A DNA stretch of 64,000 bases from Catellatospora vulcania (GTDB lineage Bacteria; Actinomycetota; Actinomycetes; Mycobacteriales; Micromonosporaceae). Below the pieces are notes generated by a model. The model was not told the origin of the DNA, did not search any database, and was given only the letters and a program-made list of their open reading frames with translations. Positions within the stretch are counted from its first letter, which is position 1. Every line of letters begins with the position of its first letter. The stretch covers positions 124,001 to 188,000 of the forward strand of contig NZ_ML769304.1 of NCBI RefSeq assembly GCF_009720385.1. The letters run 5' to 3'. Of this stretch, positions 39,846-47,983 are shown piece after piece. A program made the position numbers and the translations under genes.

Positions 39846-39961
39846 GCCGCAGATAGCTACGTACGGCCGCCGCTCCGGCAGTGCGGTCGAGTCGTCGAAA
39901 TGGCCCGCGCCGACGTCGCGTCGCGTACGGCACCGTCCGTGGTGATGCGCCGGTCCGTTGG

Positions 39962-40534
39962 CTACGCCACGCGGGCTTGCCGGCGGCGAGTGTCGAGGTC
40001 CAGTCGGACAGGCAGGTTCGGCCGGCCCAGGACCTGGCGGGCGTCGGCTAGCGCGCCGTGCTCGATGCGCTCGCACAGTGCCGCGATGTCACCCTGGTCG
40101 CCGGTGTCGACGGCGACCGTCATGGTCGGGTTCTCCGGCTTTCCGAGCAGGCGGACCTTGGCCGATGTCACCCCGCGGTACCGCTCGATCTGGTCGCGTA
40201 CCGCCCCTTCCAGTGCTGTTGCAGCCACGGTGGTGTGCTCGTCGCTCTGCTGGTCGGTGCGCAGTACCAGCGTGCGCAGCCGGTCGCTGGACAGCAGTAC
40301 GGCGAGCAGCCAGCGCACGGCCAGTAGCAGCAGGATCAGGGCGGCGGCTACGGCAGCGGGCCGCACCCAGGTGTTGGCGGACAGGTAGCGGTTCACGGGA
40401 TCGCCGACGAGAGGCTGCTCGGTGGCCGACCAGCCCAGGGCGTCGGTGTGGGCGAGCACTCCGGCGGTCCCGGCGCCCAGGAGGAGGAGCCCTGCCACGA
40501 GCAGTGCGATGCGGTTGAAGCGGTCGACGTTCAT
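39962..40534 (-). CDS. AmaP-like alkaline-shock membrane anchor
   Basis: 190 residues. Two membrane segments (IALLVAGLLLLGAGTAGVLA and VAAALILLLLAVRWLLAVLL) form an N-terminal hairpin, followed by a cytoplasmic domain (TTVAATALEGAVRDQIERYR, GVTSAKVRLLGKPENPTMTV) that matches the AmaP/Asp23-partner layout. In Staphylococcus AmaP anchors Asp23 to the membrane. It is the last gene of the six-gene Asp23 operon and overlaps the preceding gene as ATGA. Confidence 0.78.
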   Translation of the reverse strand: MNVDRFNRIALLVAGLLLLGAGTAGVLAHTDALGWSATEQPLVGDPVNRYLSANTWVRPAAVAAALILLLLAVRWLLAVLLSSDRLRTLVLRTDQQSDEHTTVAATALEGAVRDQIERYRGVTSAKVRLLGKPENPTMTVAVDTGDQGDIAALCERIEHGALADARQVLGRPNLPVRLDLDTRRRQARVA

Positions 40535-41064
40535 CAGGCCCTCCGTGACAGTTTCACGGCCAGGCGCGGTGGCCGACGCAGGTGCAGCCGCTCGAGCCGC
40601 TGGACGATCGCGGTTTTGACGTCGTCGGTCAGGGCCGACCTGTCATCGGTGGCGGGTGCGGCTGCTCGGACGGCGATCCGGGTTCGCCCGACCTTCACCC
40701 GCTGCGGGACCACGCCGTCTACCTGCCGGACTGCGTCTGTCACATCCTGGGCCACCGAGCGTCGGCTGACGGCGACGTCGGTGTCCGGATCGGCTCTGTC
40801 GACGGCCAGGCGGGTGAGCCCTCCAGGCCACAGCTGCCCGATGACGAGTGCGGCGCCGACGGCGAGCAGCAGCAGGCTGATCGCGAGCGGCTGGCTGTCG
40901 CCCCAGGTGGTGCCCTGCGCCCAGCGGGTCGCCGCCGGCCAGTCGACCAGTAGCGGTGCTCTGCCCAGCAGCGCGGCGATGATCTCGATGAGGACCAGTG
41001 CCGCGAAGGCGATGAGTGCGAGGCTCACGGCCAGCGCGAGTAGGCGGTTGACGACCCGTCTCAT
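40534..41064 (-). CDS. DUF6286-type membrane protein of the Asp23 cluster
   Basis: 176 residues. Two membrane segments (ALAVSLALIAFAALVLIEII and AISLLLLAVGAALVIGQLWP) flank a short extracytoplasmic loop. A C-terminal domain (DVTDAVRQVDGVVPQRVKVG) with the Asp23-neighbour signature DDVKTAIVQRLERL follows. This DUF is known only from actinomycete Asp23 loci. It probably assembles with the two Asp23 proteins and the AmaP-like protein at the membrane. Confidence 0.75.
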   Translation of the reverse strand: MRRVVNRLLALAVSLALIAFAALVLIEIIAALLGRAPLLVDWPAATRWAQGTTWGDSQPLAISLLLLAVGAALVIGQLWPGGLTRLAVDRADPDTDVAVSRRSVAQDVTDAVRQVDGVVPQRVKVGRTRIAVRAAAPATDDRSALTDDVKTAIVQRLERLHLRRPPRLAVKLSRRA

Positions 41065-41078
41065 GTTGCCTCCCCCGG

Positions 41079-41513
41079 TCAGTGCACGCGGGCTCCGGCG
41101 TGAGTGTCGTCGACCAGGTCGGCGACGTAGATGTTGACGGTGTGGACGTGCAGGCCGGCCAGGTCTTCGATCCTGGTGCGGACGTGTTCGCGTAGCGCGG
41201 AGGTGACCTGCGGCAGCAGGGCGGGCCAGCGCACGCTGACCACCAGGTCGACGTACGCGTTGTCCCCGTCGATCTGTGCGGACGCCTTGGGTCGGCGGCG
41301 CAGATCCGCCTTTGTGCCGAGCGTGTCCGCTCCCATGTGGCCGAGCCCGCGGGTGGGGCAGCCGACGTCGGGTAGTTCGCTCGCGGCATGCGAGGCCATC
41401 TTCGCGATCACGTCTTCGTTGATGTGGATCGTCCCGCCGAGGCGGGCGGCGCTGTCCGCGGTCGGGGCGGGCACCGGCTTTTCGGTGGGCCGCCCGCTGA
41501 GTACCTGGGTCAT
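41079..41513 (-). CDS. Asp23/Gls24-family protein (second copy)
   Basis: 144 residues from ATG 41513 (MTQVLSGRPTEK), overlapping the preceding small membrane gene as ATGA. The Asp23 domain is recognised by INEDVIAKMASHAASELPDV, the strand VDLVVSVRWPALLPQVTSAL and the final VHTVNIYVADLVDD. Asp23 proteins form a membrane-near layer and answer alkaline or cell-wall stress. It lacks signal and membrane segments. Confidence 0.82.
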   Translation of the reverse strand: MTQVLSGRPTEKPVPAPTADSAARLGGTIHINEDVIAKMASHAASELPDVGCPTRGLGHMGADTLGTKADLRRRPKASAQIDGDNAYVDLVVSVRWPALLPQVTSALREHVRTRIEDLAGLHVHTVNIYVADLVDDTHAGARVH

Positions 41514-41704
41514 CGTGGGCTCCGGCGCTGCGGGCTGACGACTTCGCCGAGCCGGGTGAGGTCGAGTTCGCCCGCCAGGACCTTCGCCACCGCCCAGCCG
41601 ACGAGTCCGAACAGTGCCACCACCAGCATCGGCCCGAATCCGGCGAACACCAGCACTATGCCGAGGAGCAGTCCCACGGCGGTGCCGAACATGGTGTGGT
41701 TCAT
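41510..41704 (-). CDS. DUF2273-like small membrane protein
   Basis: 64 residues. One long hydrophobic stretch (GLLLGIVLVFAGFGPMLVVALFGLVGWA written in two helices) with a basic tail ending RLGEVVSPQRRSPR. This matches the small two-helix DUF2273 protein that accompanies asp23 genes in Firmicutes and actinomycetes. It is ATGA-coupled to the following Asp23 gene. Confidence 0.68.
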   Translation of the reverse strand: MNHTMFGTAVGLLLGIVLVFAGFGPMLVVALFGLVGWAVAKVLAGELDLTRLGEVVSPQRRSPR

Positions 41705-41763
41705 CTTCTGCTCCTTGGCTGTACGCGAATGGGTGCCGGCTCAACCCGCCGGTGGCCGACGTG

Positions 41764-42291
41764 TCATGTACCGTCTGGGCCTGCCGGATCCGGGCCTGGC
41801 AGCGCGGCGCTCAGCGGGCCGGGGCGCGTGGCGATCGCGGTGGGCGTCGCCTGGATTTCGCCCAGCAGCGGATCGCCCTGCACCTTGCCCGCTCGTTGCG
41901 AGGCGTGCGCCAGCGGTGCCCGCCCGATCAGGCCGATGGTGCCGGTCCGGTCGGATTCGGCGGTCACCGGCTCAGCCGTGAGCGGCGGGTCGCCGAGACT
42001 GGCGATCATCACGTTGACCTCATGTCGGCCGATCAGTGGCACAACGGCAGCCTGAACCGCCGCGGCGATCTCGTACGCCGGGACCCCCCAGGCCACGCGA
42101 ATGTGGACTTCCACTGCATCGCCGACGATCCGCACTCCCCGCACACGCCGGCCGGGGAGGTAGGTCGCCACCTCCGGGAAGCCGCTTTCGAGATCTTCCA
42201 CGCCGCGGCAGGCGCGGGCAGCACCTGCCACCGCATCGACGTCGACGCCGTCGATCAGTGACAGGGCCGAACCCGCCGGGGCGTTCATCAT
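41764..42291 (-). CDS. Divergent Asp23-like protein
   Basis: 175 residues. The core VDAVAGAARACRGVEDLESG, the strand VEVHIRVAWGVPAYEIAAAV and RHEVNVMIASL follow the Asp23 secondary-structure order but lack the tight conserved motif. The C-terminal third is Pro/Ala-rich and probably disordered. It begins inside the end of the first Asp23 gene (four-base overlap). It may form a mixed layer with the two better conserved Asp23 proteins. Confidence 0.62.
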   Translation of the reverse strand: MMNAPAGSALSLIDGVDVDAVAGAARACRGVEDLESGFPEVATYLPGRRVRGVRIVGDAVEVHIRVAWGVPAYEIAAAVQAAVVPLIGRHEVNVMIASLGDPPLTAEPVTAESDRTGTIGLIGRAPLAHASQRAGKVQGDPLLGEIQATPTAIATRPGPLSAALPGPDPAGPDGT

Positions 42292-42755
42292 TCGACCCGG
42301 GCCGGGCTGCGCTCCTCGCCCGTGTCCGGTAGATGCACGTCGTCGACGTTGACGTTGACCTCTACGACTTCGAGCCCGGTCATCCGCTCGATCGACTGCT
42401 TGACGTTGCGCTGCACGCTGCGGCCGAGTTCGGCGATGCTGGCCCCGTAGTCCACGACGATGTCGAGATCCACAGCAGCCTGGGTCTCGCCTACCTCCAC
42501 GCCGACGCCCTGCGCCACGTTGGGTCCGCTGCTACCCGGGATCCGCTCCCGGATCGCCCCGAATGCACGCGCGCTGCCGGTACCCATGGAGTACACACCG
42601 GCGATCTCCCGGCAGGCGACGCCGGCGATCTTCTGGACCACTCCCTGGGCAACGCTGATCTTGCCTGCGTCGGTGGACAGCCGGTCATTGTGTGGCTTTT
42701 CCTTGTCGCCGGCCGCCATGGTCGGCACTGGTGAACGTTCCACAGTCTGCGTCAT
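42288..42755 (-). CDS. Asp23/Gls24-family protein (first copy)
   Basis: 155 residues. It is the best-conserved Asp23 in the cluster: GKISVAQGVVQKIAGVACREIAGV, VGVEVGETQAAVDLDIVVDY, GRSVQRNVKQSIERMTGLEV and VEVNVNVDDVHLP. An AGGGGG ribosome site lies seven bases before the ATG. It heads the six-gene operon running to 39962. The family is induced by alkaline or cell-wall stress in Firmicutes, and its regulator here is unknown. Confidence 0.9.
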   Translation of the reverse strand: MTQTVERSPVPTMAAGDKEKPHNDRLSTDAGKISVAQGVVQKIAGVACREIAGVYSMGTGSARAFGAIRERIPGSSGPNVAQGVGVEVGETQAAVDLDIVVDYGASIAELGRSVQRNVKQSIERMTGLEVVEVNVNVDDVHLPDTGEERSPARVE

Positions 42756-43073
42756 GGCCCAACCCCCTAGGTTCTGCGCAAACTAAGCCGTTCCCCAATA
42801 AATCTCCGCTAATCGTCGATGGCGAACTTTGTTCACGTAGAAGCCCGGCATTCCCCCTCAGACCGCCACGTAAGTGACGGAAGTCCAGAAACAGCACACG
42901 GCGCGCCGGGTCGCACCCGGCTGAGCCTGACGTGGGATGCCGCAGAAACTTTCATGGGCGCGCACACGCGTCCGGCGTCCCGACGATCGACAGTCGGCGC
43001 CGTCGGTGCAGCACCACGATGGTCCGGACGTACCGCCGCGCCGTGAACGTCGGATTTCGCGAGCGTTACCGGC
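42756..43073. other. Non-coding region between the Asp23 operon and the LPMO unit
   Basis: Some 318 bases without a convincing gene. The Asp23 promoter must lie here. AATAAATCTCC and AACTTTGTTCACG (42795-42840) are the only AT-rich patches, but no clear -10/-35 pair or stress-sigma (GNNT/GGGTA) promoter can be assigned. Confidence 0.4.
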
Positions 43074-43114
43074 TTGCCTGACATTGACGCAATGCGATGA
43101 TGGGAGCGTTCCCA
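43074..43114 (+). promoter_or_regulatory. Promoter region with CebR-like operator
   Basis: TTGCCT (43074-43079) and GATGAT (43096-43101) form a possible promoter with a 16-base spacer. It is directly followed by TGGGAGCGTTCCCA (43101-43114), which differs from the well-known CebR operator of Streptomyces (central GCGCTCCC) at one base. A 5-3-5 palindrome CATTG-ACG-CAATG overlaps the spacer. The membrane protein ATG follows 20 bases later. Confidence 0.6.
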
Positions 43115-43134
43115 CAACGGTTGAGGAGTACGGC

Positions 43135-43677
43135 ATGTCGGTGGTGGACTCCGCGCCGCGGGAGCGTCGCAAGGTCCCGGCCGCGGTGACCGCAGCAGGT
43201 CTGCTGGTCGCCTGGGGAGTTCTGATCGTTGCCGTGCCCTACGTTCCGACCAGCGCGGAAATACGTCCGGTGGTGCTGTTCGTGCACCTGGCGGCGTTGG
43301 TTCTCGGCTTCGGCGCAGTGCTGACCGTGGACTGGTTCGGCCTCATGTGGATGCTCGGCCGCCAGGATCTGGTGACTCTCGTGTCGGTGGCGCGAGTCGT
43401 GCAGACGCCGATCTGGATCGGGCTGAGTGTGCTGGTGGTCAGCGGGGCACTGCTGTCGCCCGACACCTCGTCGCCGCTGACCGTGGTCAAGCTGATCGCG
43501 GTGCTGGCGGTGGCGCTCAACGGCCAGTGGGCCGAACGGGTGCAGGAGCGGCTCGCCGCAACCAGCGGCGCTCAGCCGTCACGCCGGCTGTTGGCCGCCG
43601 CGGTCTCGGTGGCGGCCATCTCCCAGGTCGGCTGGTGGACAGCCACTCTCGTGGGCTTCATCAGTGCCCAGCGGTAA
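43135..43677 (+). CDS. Integral membrane protein upstream of the LPMO
   Basis: 180 residues from ATG 43135 (GAGGAG eight bases upstream). Four hydrophobic segments: AVTAAGLLVAWGVLIVAVPY, VVLFVHLAALVLGFGAVLTV, VVQTPIWIGLSVLVVSGALL and LLAAAVSVAAISQVGWWTAT. The second holds a His in VHLAALVLGFG followed by DWFGLMW. I do not recognise a family, although CopD-like copper proteins also have membrane His/Met residues. It precedes the AA10 gene by 46 bases and shares its operator, so a role in the same process is likely. Confidence 0.65.
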   Translation: MSVVDSAPRERRKVPAAVTAAGLLVAWGVLIVAVPYVPTSAEIRPVVLFVHLAALVLGFGAVLTVDWFGLMWMLGRQDLVTLVSVARVVQTPIWIGLSVLVVSGALLSPDTSSPLTVVKLIAVLAVALNGQWAERVQERLAATSGAQPSRRLLAAAVSVAAISQVGWWTATLVGFISAQR

Positions 43678-43723
43678 CGCCCACTCCCCCAATCAGCCCG
43701 TACAACATGCGAATGGAGTCACG

Positions 43724-44770
43724 ATGAACTGGAAGAGAGCACAAGTCGCCGTGGTCACCGCGGTCACGACGGTGGTGACGGCGGGAGTCGCCCTGCTCGT
43801 GTCCTCCGGGGCGGACGCGCACGGCGCGGTCTCCGACCCGGCCACCCGGGCGTACAGCTGTTATCTGCGATGGAGCGGCGACCACACCAATCCGGCCATG
43901 CAGACCCAGGACCCGATGTGTTACCAGGCCTGGCAGGCCGAGCCGGGGGCGATGTGGAACTGGAACGGCCTGTTCCGGGAAGGCGTCGCCGGCAACCACC
44001 AGGCGGCGATCCCCGACGGGACACTGTGCAGCGGCGGCCTGACCGCTGCTGGACGCTACGCCGCCATGGACACACCGGGCCGGTGGCACGCGGTCGACAA
44101 GGCGAACAACTTCACCCTGAAGCTCAACGACCCCTCTGCCCACGGCGCGGACTACCTGAAGGTGTACATCACCCGGCAGGGCTTCGACCCCACCAGCCAG
44201 CAGCTGACCTGGGGCGCGCTGGAACTGGTGACTCAGACCGGCAGGCAGGCGCCGAGCAACACCTACACGGCACAGGTCAACGCCGGCAACCGGACCGGCC
44301 GGCACATCGTCTACACCATCTGGCAGGCGAGCCACCTGGACCAGTCGTACTACGGCTGCAGCGATGTGATCTTCGGCGGCGGCTCGGAACCGTCACCGTC
44401 CAACTCCGGCCCGGCCAGCCCGAGCCCGTCCAGCCCTGGCCCGTCGCCCAGCGACCCCGCCCCCAGCAGCCCGGCGCCCAGCAGCCCGGCTCCGACCGGA
44501 TGCACCGCAACGCTGCGCATCATCAGCCAGTGGCAGGCCGGATACCAGGCCGAGGTGCAGGTCACTGGGACCAGCGGCACCCGGGGCTGGTCGGTCGGAT
44601 TCACCGGCGCTCTCCAGAACGGCTGGAGCGCGAACTTCACCACCTCCGGGAGCGCCGTGACGGCGACCAACGTCGCCTACAACGGCTCCCTCGCACCGAA
44701 TGGCACGACGACCTTCGGCTTCATCGGGATCGGTGCACAAGCCAGCGGGTTCACCTGCCGCGCAGCCTGA
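43724..44770 (+). CDS. AA10 lytic polysaccharide monooxygenase with CBM2
   Basis: 348 residues from ATG 43724. A signal peptide ends at ADA-H33, so mature His1 (H33) forms half of the copper His brace; the second His is H92 in REGVAGNHQAA. IPDGTLCSGG following it and YITRQGFDP are typical of cellulose-active (C1/C4) AA10 enzymes. A Pro/Ser linker (residues ~230-255) leads to a C-terminal CBM2 (LRIISQWQAGYQAEVQVTGT, WSVGFTGALQNGWSANFTTS) with the expected Trp face. It oxidatively cleaves crystalline cellulose outside the cell. Probable CebR-like control. Confidence 0.93.
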   Translation: MNWKRAQVAVVTAVTTVVTAGVALLVSSGADAHGAVSDPATRAYSCYLRWSGDHTNPAMQTQDPMCYQAWQAEPGAMWNWNGLFREGVAGNHQAAIPDGTLCSGGLTAAGRYAAMDTPGRWHAVDKANNFTLKLNDPSAHGADYLKVYITRQGFDPTSQQLTWGALELVTQTGRQAPSNTYTAQVNAGNRTGRHIVYTIWQASHLDQSYYGCSDVIFGGGSEPSPSNSGPASPSPSSPGPSPSDPAPSSPAPSSPAPTGCTATLRIISQWQAGYQAEVQVTGTSGTRGWSVGFTGALQNGWSANFTTSGSAVTATNVAYNGSLAPNGTTTFGFIGIGAQASGFTCRAA

Positions 44771-44781
44771 CCCCCGGCGCA

Positions 44782-44818
44782 TCCGGTCGCCCGCCGCTTC
44801 CCGAGACGGGCGACCGGA
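44782..44818. terminator. Terminator after the LPMO gene
   Basis: Perfect 12-base arms TCCGGTCGCCCG and CGGGCGACCGGA with a 13-base loop, 12 bases after the stop. The rest of the gap to 45087 shows no gene. Confidence 0.7.
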
Positions 44819-45087
44819 CGCGTTGGCGAGATCGTGAGCCCGCGGTCGCGCCCCTGGTGCCGGCGTACCGGCCCGGCCTGTCCGCCGTCTCGGTCTCTGG
44901 ATGGCCGTCGCCGAGCCGGTGGCAATACCGGCGATCCCAGCCGACCCGCACCAGGCCCGCCTAGCCTGGAGCCGAGGAGGCGGTCGCCCGCGGCGACCTG
45001 CCGGGACTCGCCGCGTAATGCGGGCCGCATCACGGCCTCGGCGGCATCCGCGTTCCATCGCTGACCCGCCACCGACAGGAGGACACC

Positions 45088-45915
45088 ATGTGCCGATGGC
45101 TTGCCTACTCGGGCTCGCCCGTGCTCCTGGATGACCTGCTCTACAAGCCGAAGCATTCGCTGATCGACCAGAGCCTGCACTCGACCCTCGGTGTCGAGAC
45201 GACCAACGGCGACGGCTTCGGCGTCGGCTGGTACACGGAAGGCGACCCAGGCGTCTTCCACGGGATCGGTCCCGCCTGGAACAACCGCAACCTGCGCAAC
45301 CTCGCCGCGCACATCCGGGCGCCGATCGTGCTCGCCCACATCAGGGCCTCGACCGGCACGCCGGTTCAGGAGAGCAACTGCCACCCGTTCCAGTACCAGA
45401 ACTGGCTCTGGATGCACAACGGCTCCATCACCGCCTTTCCCACCGTCAAACGCGACCTCGTCCTGAAGGTCGACCCGCAGCTGTACCCCTTCATCGAGGG
45501 GTCCACCGACTCGGAGCTGATGTTCTACCTCGCGCTCACCTTCGGACTGCGCGACGATCCGCCGAGTGCCGTGGCGCGCATGGTCGGATTCGTCGAGAAG
45601 ACCGGCCGCGAGCACGGGATCGAACACCCGATCCAGATGACGGTCGCCACTTCGGACGGGGACAGGGTGTGGGCGTTTCGCTACTCGTCGATCGGCGACT
45701 CCCGCTCGCTGTTCTACAGCACCAACGTCGCCACGCTGCGCCAGCTCCACCCGGACGTCGCCGTGCTGCAGCACGTCTCGGACGAGAGCCGGCTCGTCGT
45801 CTCCGAACCGCTCGGCGACCTACCCGGCGCGTGGAACGCGGTGCCGGAGTCGACCTACGGCGTGATCCAGGAGGGCAACGACGTCATTACCGCGTTCCAG
45901 CCGCAGTGGCCGTGA
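45088..45915 (+). CDS. Class II glutamine amidotransferase (YafJ/EgtC-like)
   Basis: 275 residues beginning MCRWLAYSGSP: after Met removal Cys is N-terminal, as needed for the Ntn-type amidotransferase. Conserved elements are GDGFGVGWY, VLAHIRASTG, HPFQYQNWLWMHNGSI and FIEGSTDSELMFYLAL. It belongs to the YafJ/EgtC group; EgtC acts in ergothioneine synthesis as a gamma-glutamyl hydrolase, but no other egt gene is near. The substrate is therefore unresolved. The gene appears monocistronic with a good ribosome site (GGAGG). Confidence 0.88.
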   Translation: MCRWLAYSGSPVLLDDLLYKPKHSLIDQSLHSTLGVETTNGDGFGVGWYTEGDPGVFHGIGPAWNNRNLRNLAAHIRAPIVLAHIRASTGTPVQESNCHPFQYQNWLWMHNGSITAFPTVKRDLVLKVDPQLYPFIEGSTDSELMFYLALTFGLRDDPPSAVARMVGFVEKTGREHGIEHPIQMTVATSDGDRVWAFRYSSIGDSRSLFYSTNVATLRQLHPDVAVLQHVSDESRLVVSEPLGDLPGAWNAVPESTYGVIQEGNDVITAFQPQWP

Positions 45916-45989
45916 CCCGGCCGCAGCTGTGGGGGCAGAAGCCGATTGGCGCCCGGTGACATCGACGAACCCGCTCGACTCACGGTAGA

Positions 45990-46026
45990 CGCGACTCTCT
46001 GATCGCATGATGGCCGGAGAGTCGCG
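45990..46026. terminator. Hairpin terminator
   Basis: Perfect 10-base arms CGCGACTCTC and GAGAGTCGCG with a 17-base loop, 74 bases after the amidotransferase stop and just before the end of the minus-strand remnant. It may serve both. Confidence 0.55.
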
Positions 46027-46052
46027 ACCGGCGGCCGGCCCACGACCACCGA

Positions 46053-46376
46053 TCAGATCAGGTTGTACCGGGTGCCCAACGGCTTCGGATTCTGCAGGTC
46101 CTTGCTCCGGTACACGCGCGCGGTGCTGAGCAGGTCCGCGGAGCCGGTTTCCCAGAGGGCGGGATCGCCCCAGCCCACAGGCTTCGGGTCTCGCAGCCGG
46201 CCCACCAGCGTGCACGACTTGTGCGGGTCGATCCGGTCGACCAGCACCGCCTTGGCGTGCTCGTTCGCCGCGAACTCCACGGTCACCGGCACGGCCTTCC
46301 TGCTGTCGGACCGGTGCGGCAGGCCCAGAGCCTTCTGCCATCGCTTGACCGCCGTCGCGGTGGCCGCCGAGTACGC
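46053..46376 (-). pseudogene. C-terminal gene fragment of unknown family
   Basis: About 107 codons starting near YSAATATAVKRWQKALGLP, which looks like the end of a peptidoglycan-binding type 1 repeat. A stretch with FAANEHAKAVLVDRIDPHKS and a Leu/Asp/Lys-rich end to YNLI follows. No matching N-terminal part exists upstream and the frame before it is not protein-like, so it is most likely a truncated relic. A real short protein cannot be excluded. Confidence 0.4.
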
Positions 46377-46507
46377 GCCACCCCCGCACAGACCAGCGCA
46401 CAACAGCAACCTGCCGGCAGATCGGCAATCACCAGGCCCGGCCCGCTCCCGCCGGTCATGGCCGAGCCGTTGTTGCCGCCGGACCGTCCGTCCCCGACAC
46501 TGTCGAC

Positions 46508-47521
46508 ATGCCGCAGCCGCAGAGCAGCTTCCATCCCAGCATGCCGGCGGATCCACCGAACAGTCCGCAGCAGCCGTCCGCCGAACTGCCACTATGGGTG
46601 ATCGGCTTGCTGGGGCTGGCGCTCGGCGGCGCGACGACGTTCATGAGCTTCATGGTCACCGTCCTGATCCACAGCATGCTGGCGGGAGACACGACGAACG
46701 ACCTGCTCGACTCCGGCTACTACACCCCAGGCTGGCACGCGACCCTCGCCGTCGTCGCGGTGGCCATCGGCGGGCTGGTCGCGCTGGCGTACGGCGGCCG
46801 CCGAGCGGTCTGGATCGCGCTGCTCGGCCCGCTCCTGTTCTGGGCGTTCACATCGACGCTGCGGGTCCTCTACAGCCTGGACTACCGGCAGCACCTGCCG
46901 GCATGGACGCTGATCGGCGTCGCGCTGGCGCCGATCAGCTACGCGCTGGCCGCAGTGCTGATCGCACGGCTGCCGCTGAGCGTCAGGCGGGCCACCGCCC
47001 TGCGGACCGGGGTCGTCGTGCTGTCCGTCGCCACGATCGCCGCCAGCGCGCCGATGTCCGCCGCGCTGCCCACCCTGCGCAGGGAGCACGACTTCGCACA
47101 GATCACGTTCGCGGTCGCCTACCCGGCGGTGGCCGGCTACGAGCCGACGATCGCGCACATGTCCGCCGACCGCCGAACCGTCAGCATCTGGCTGAATCCT
47201 GTCGAGGCGGCCGGCGGCGAGCGGGGCCAGATCACGGTCACCGTGACAGCCAACGACGGTCAGGGCCAGTGCGGCCAGCCGTCGGGCTGGCTGCTGCCGA
47301 GCCCGGCGCCCGGCGGGCAGCAACCCGATCCGACGTGCCGGAGCGTCGCGCCGGATCGCTGGCAGAGCGGCAGCCCGGACCAGCCGATGGTGTTCGTCGG
47401 CTACCGGAACTCGTGGATCACCTTCCAGAGCCCCTCGGAGCCTCCGGTCGCCGCGGGGCGGCTGCTGACCGCGGAGCTTCGCGAACTGACCGCTGCAGAC
47501 CTGGCGGCCATCGCGTACTGA
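46508..47521 (+). CDS. Membrane protein with C-terminal extracytoplasmic domain
   Basis: 337 residues. The Pro/Gln-rich N-terminus is followed by about five membrane segments (LWVIGLLGLALGGATTFMSF; TLAVVAVAIGGLVALAYGG; WIALLGPLLFWAFTSTLRVL; LIGVALAPISYALAAVLIA; GVVVLSVATIAASAPMSAAL). A ~140-residue exported domain rich in strands follows, with one Cys pair (GQCGQPSG, PTCRSVAP) likely to form a disulphide. I do not recognise the family. The start lacks a ribosome site, so a leaderless or upstream start is possible. Confidence 0.6.
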   Translation: MPQPQSSFHPSMPADPPNSPQQPSAELPLWVIGLLGLALGGATTFMSFMVTVLIHSMLAGDTTNDLLDSGYYTPGWHATLAVVAVAIGGLVALAYGGRRAVWIALLGPLLFWAFTSTLRVLYSLDYRQHLPAWTLIGVALAPISYALAAVLIARLPLSVRRATALRTGVVVLSVATIAASAPMSAALPTLRREHDFAQITFAVAYPAVAGYEPTIAHMSADRRTVSIWLNPVEAAGGERGQITVTVTANDGQGQCGQPSGWLLPSPAPGGQQPDPTCRSVAPDRWQSGSPDQPMVFVGYRNSWITFQSPSEPPVAAGRLLTAELRELTAADLAAIAY

Positions 47522-47528
47522 CGCCGTC

Positions 47529-47669
47529 CTACAGCAGGCCCGCCTCGCGCAGCAGGCCGGCCAGGCCGGCGCCGTCCGGCGCGGACAGCCAGCGCTGATC
47601 GGCCGGACCGCAGGCCCGCGGCGCCTCCGACAGCGTCGGCAGCGCGCCGGCCAGCACCGACTGGGTCGG
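47529..47669 (-). pseudogene. C-terminal gene fragment on the minus strand
   Basis: A 46-codon piece (SVLAGALPTLSEAPRACGPA then DQRWLSAPDGAGLAGLLREAGLL) has protein-like composition and its own stop but is cut by a TAG directly upstream. It is the tail of a lost gene. Confidence 0.3.
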
Positions 47670-47758
47670 CTACAGCCGCCGGATCGCCACCGCGGCCACG
47701 TTGCCCGGGTGGCTCTGGACGCCGCTGTGAAGCCGCTGGGGTTCCGGCCGGGCGGGAG

Positions 47759-47983
47759 TTCGCGACCAAGCCGCAGTTGGCCCGGCAGATGATCGCCCGC
47801 GCGGTCGCGCATGCGGCCAGCCGGAACAGCACAGGCCGGTTGCCCGCGGCCGCGCTGTACCTTCGGCGCGGCTACCGGGATACCGGCCGTCGCCACCTCG
47901 ATCGCTACCACTACACGGACGACCACGGACCCCGTCGCGAGGTCGCGGACCCTTGCCGGTTCCTGGACACACACGGCTCCGTC
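47759..47983 (+). pseudogene. C-terminal remnant of a GNAT acetyltransferase
   Basis: The frame LPAAALYLRRGYRDTGRRHL then DRYHYTDDHGPRREVADPCR has the ALYxRxGYR motif and end of a GNAT domain, but no acetyl-CoA motif A precedes it. It runs into the opposing SGNH gene without a proper stop, so it is a decayed fragment. Confidence 0.42.

Noticed and set aside
42660-42780. Stress-sigma (SigB-like) promoter GTTT-N14-GGGTTG upstream of the Asp23 operon
   Set aside because: The candidate ends only four bases before the ATG, where the AGGGGG ribosome site must be, so it cannot be the promoter.
46053-46376. HxKx4D resemblance (HAKAVLVD) to phospholipase D
   Set aside because: A single short match without the GSxxN-like continuation or a second HKD motif; the fragment is left unnamed.
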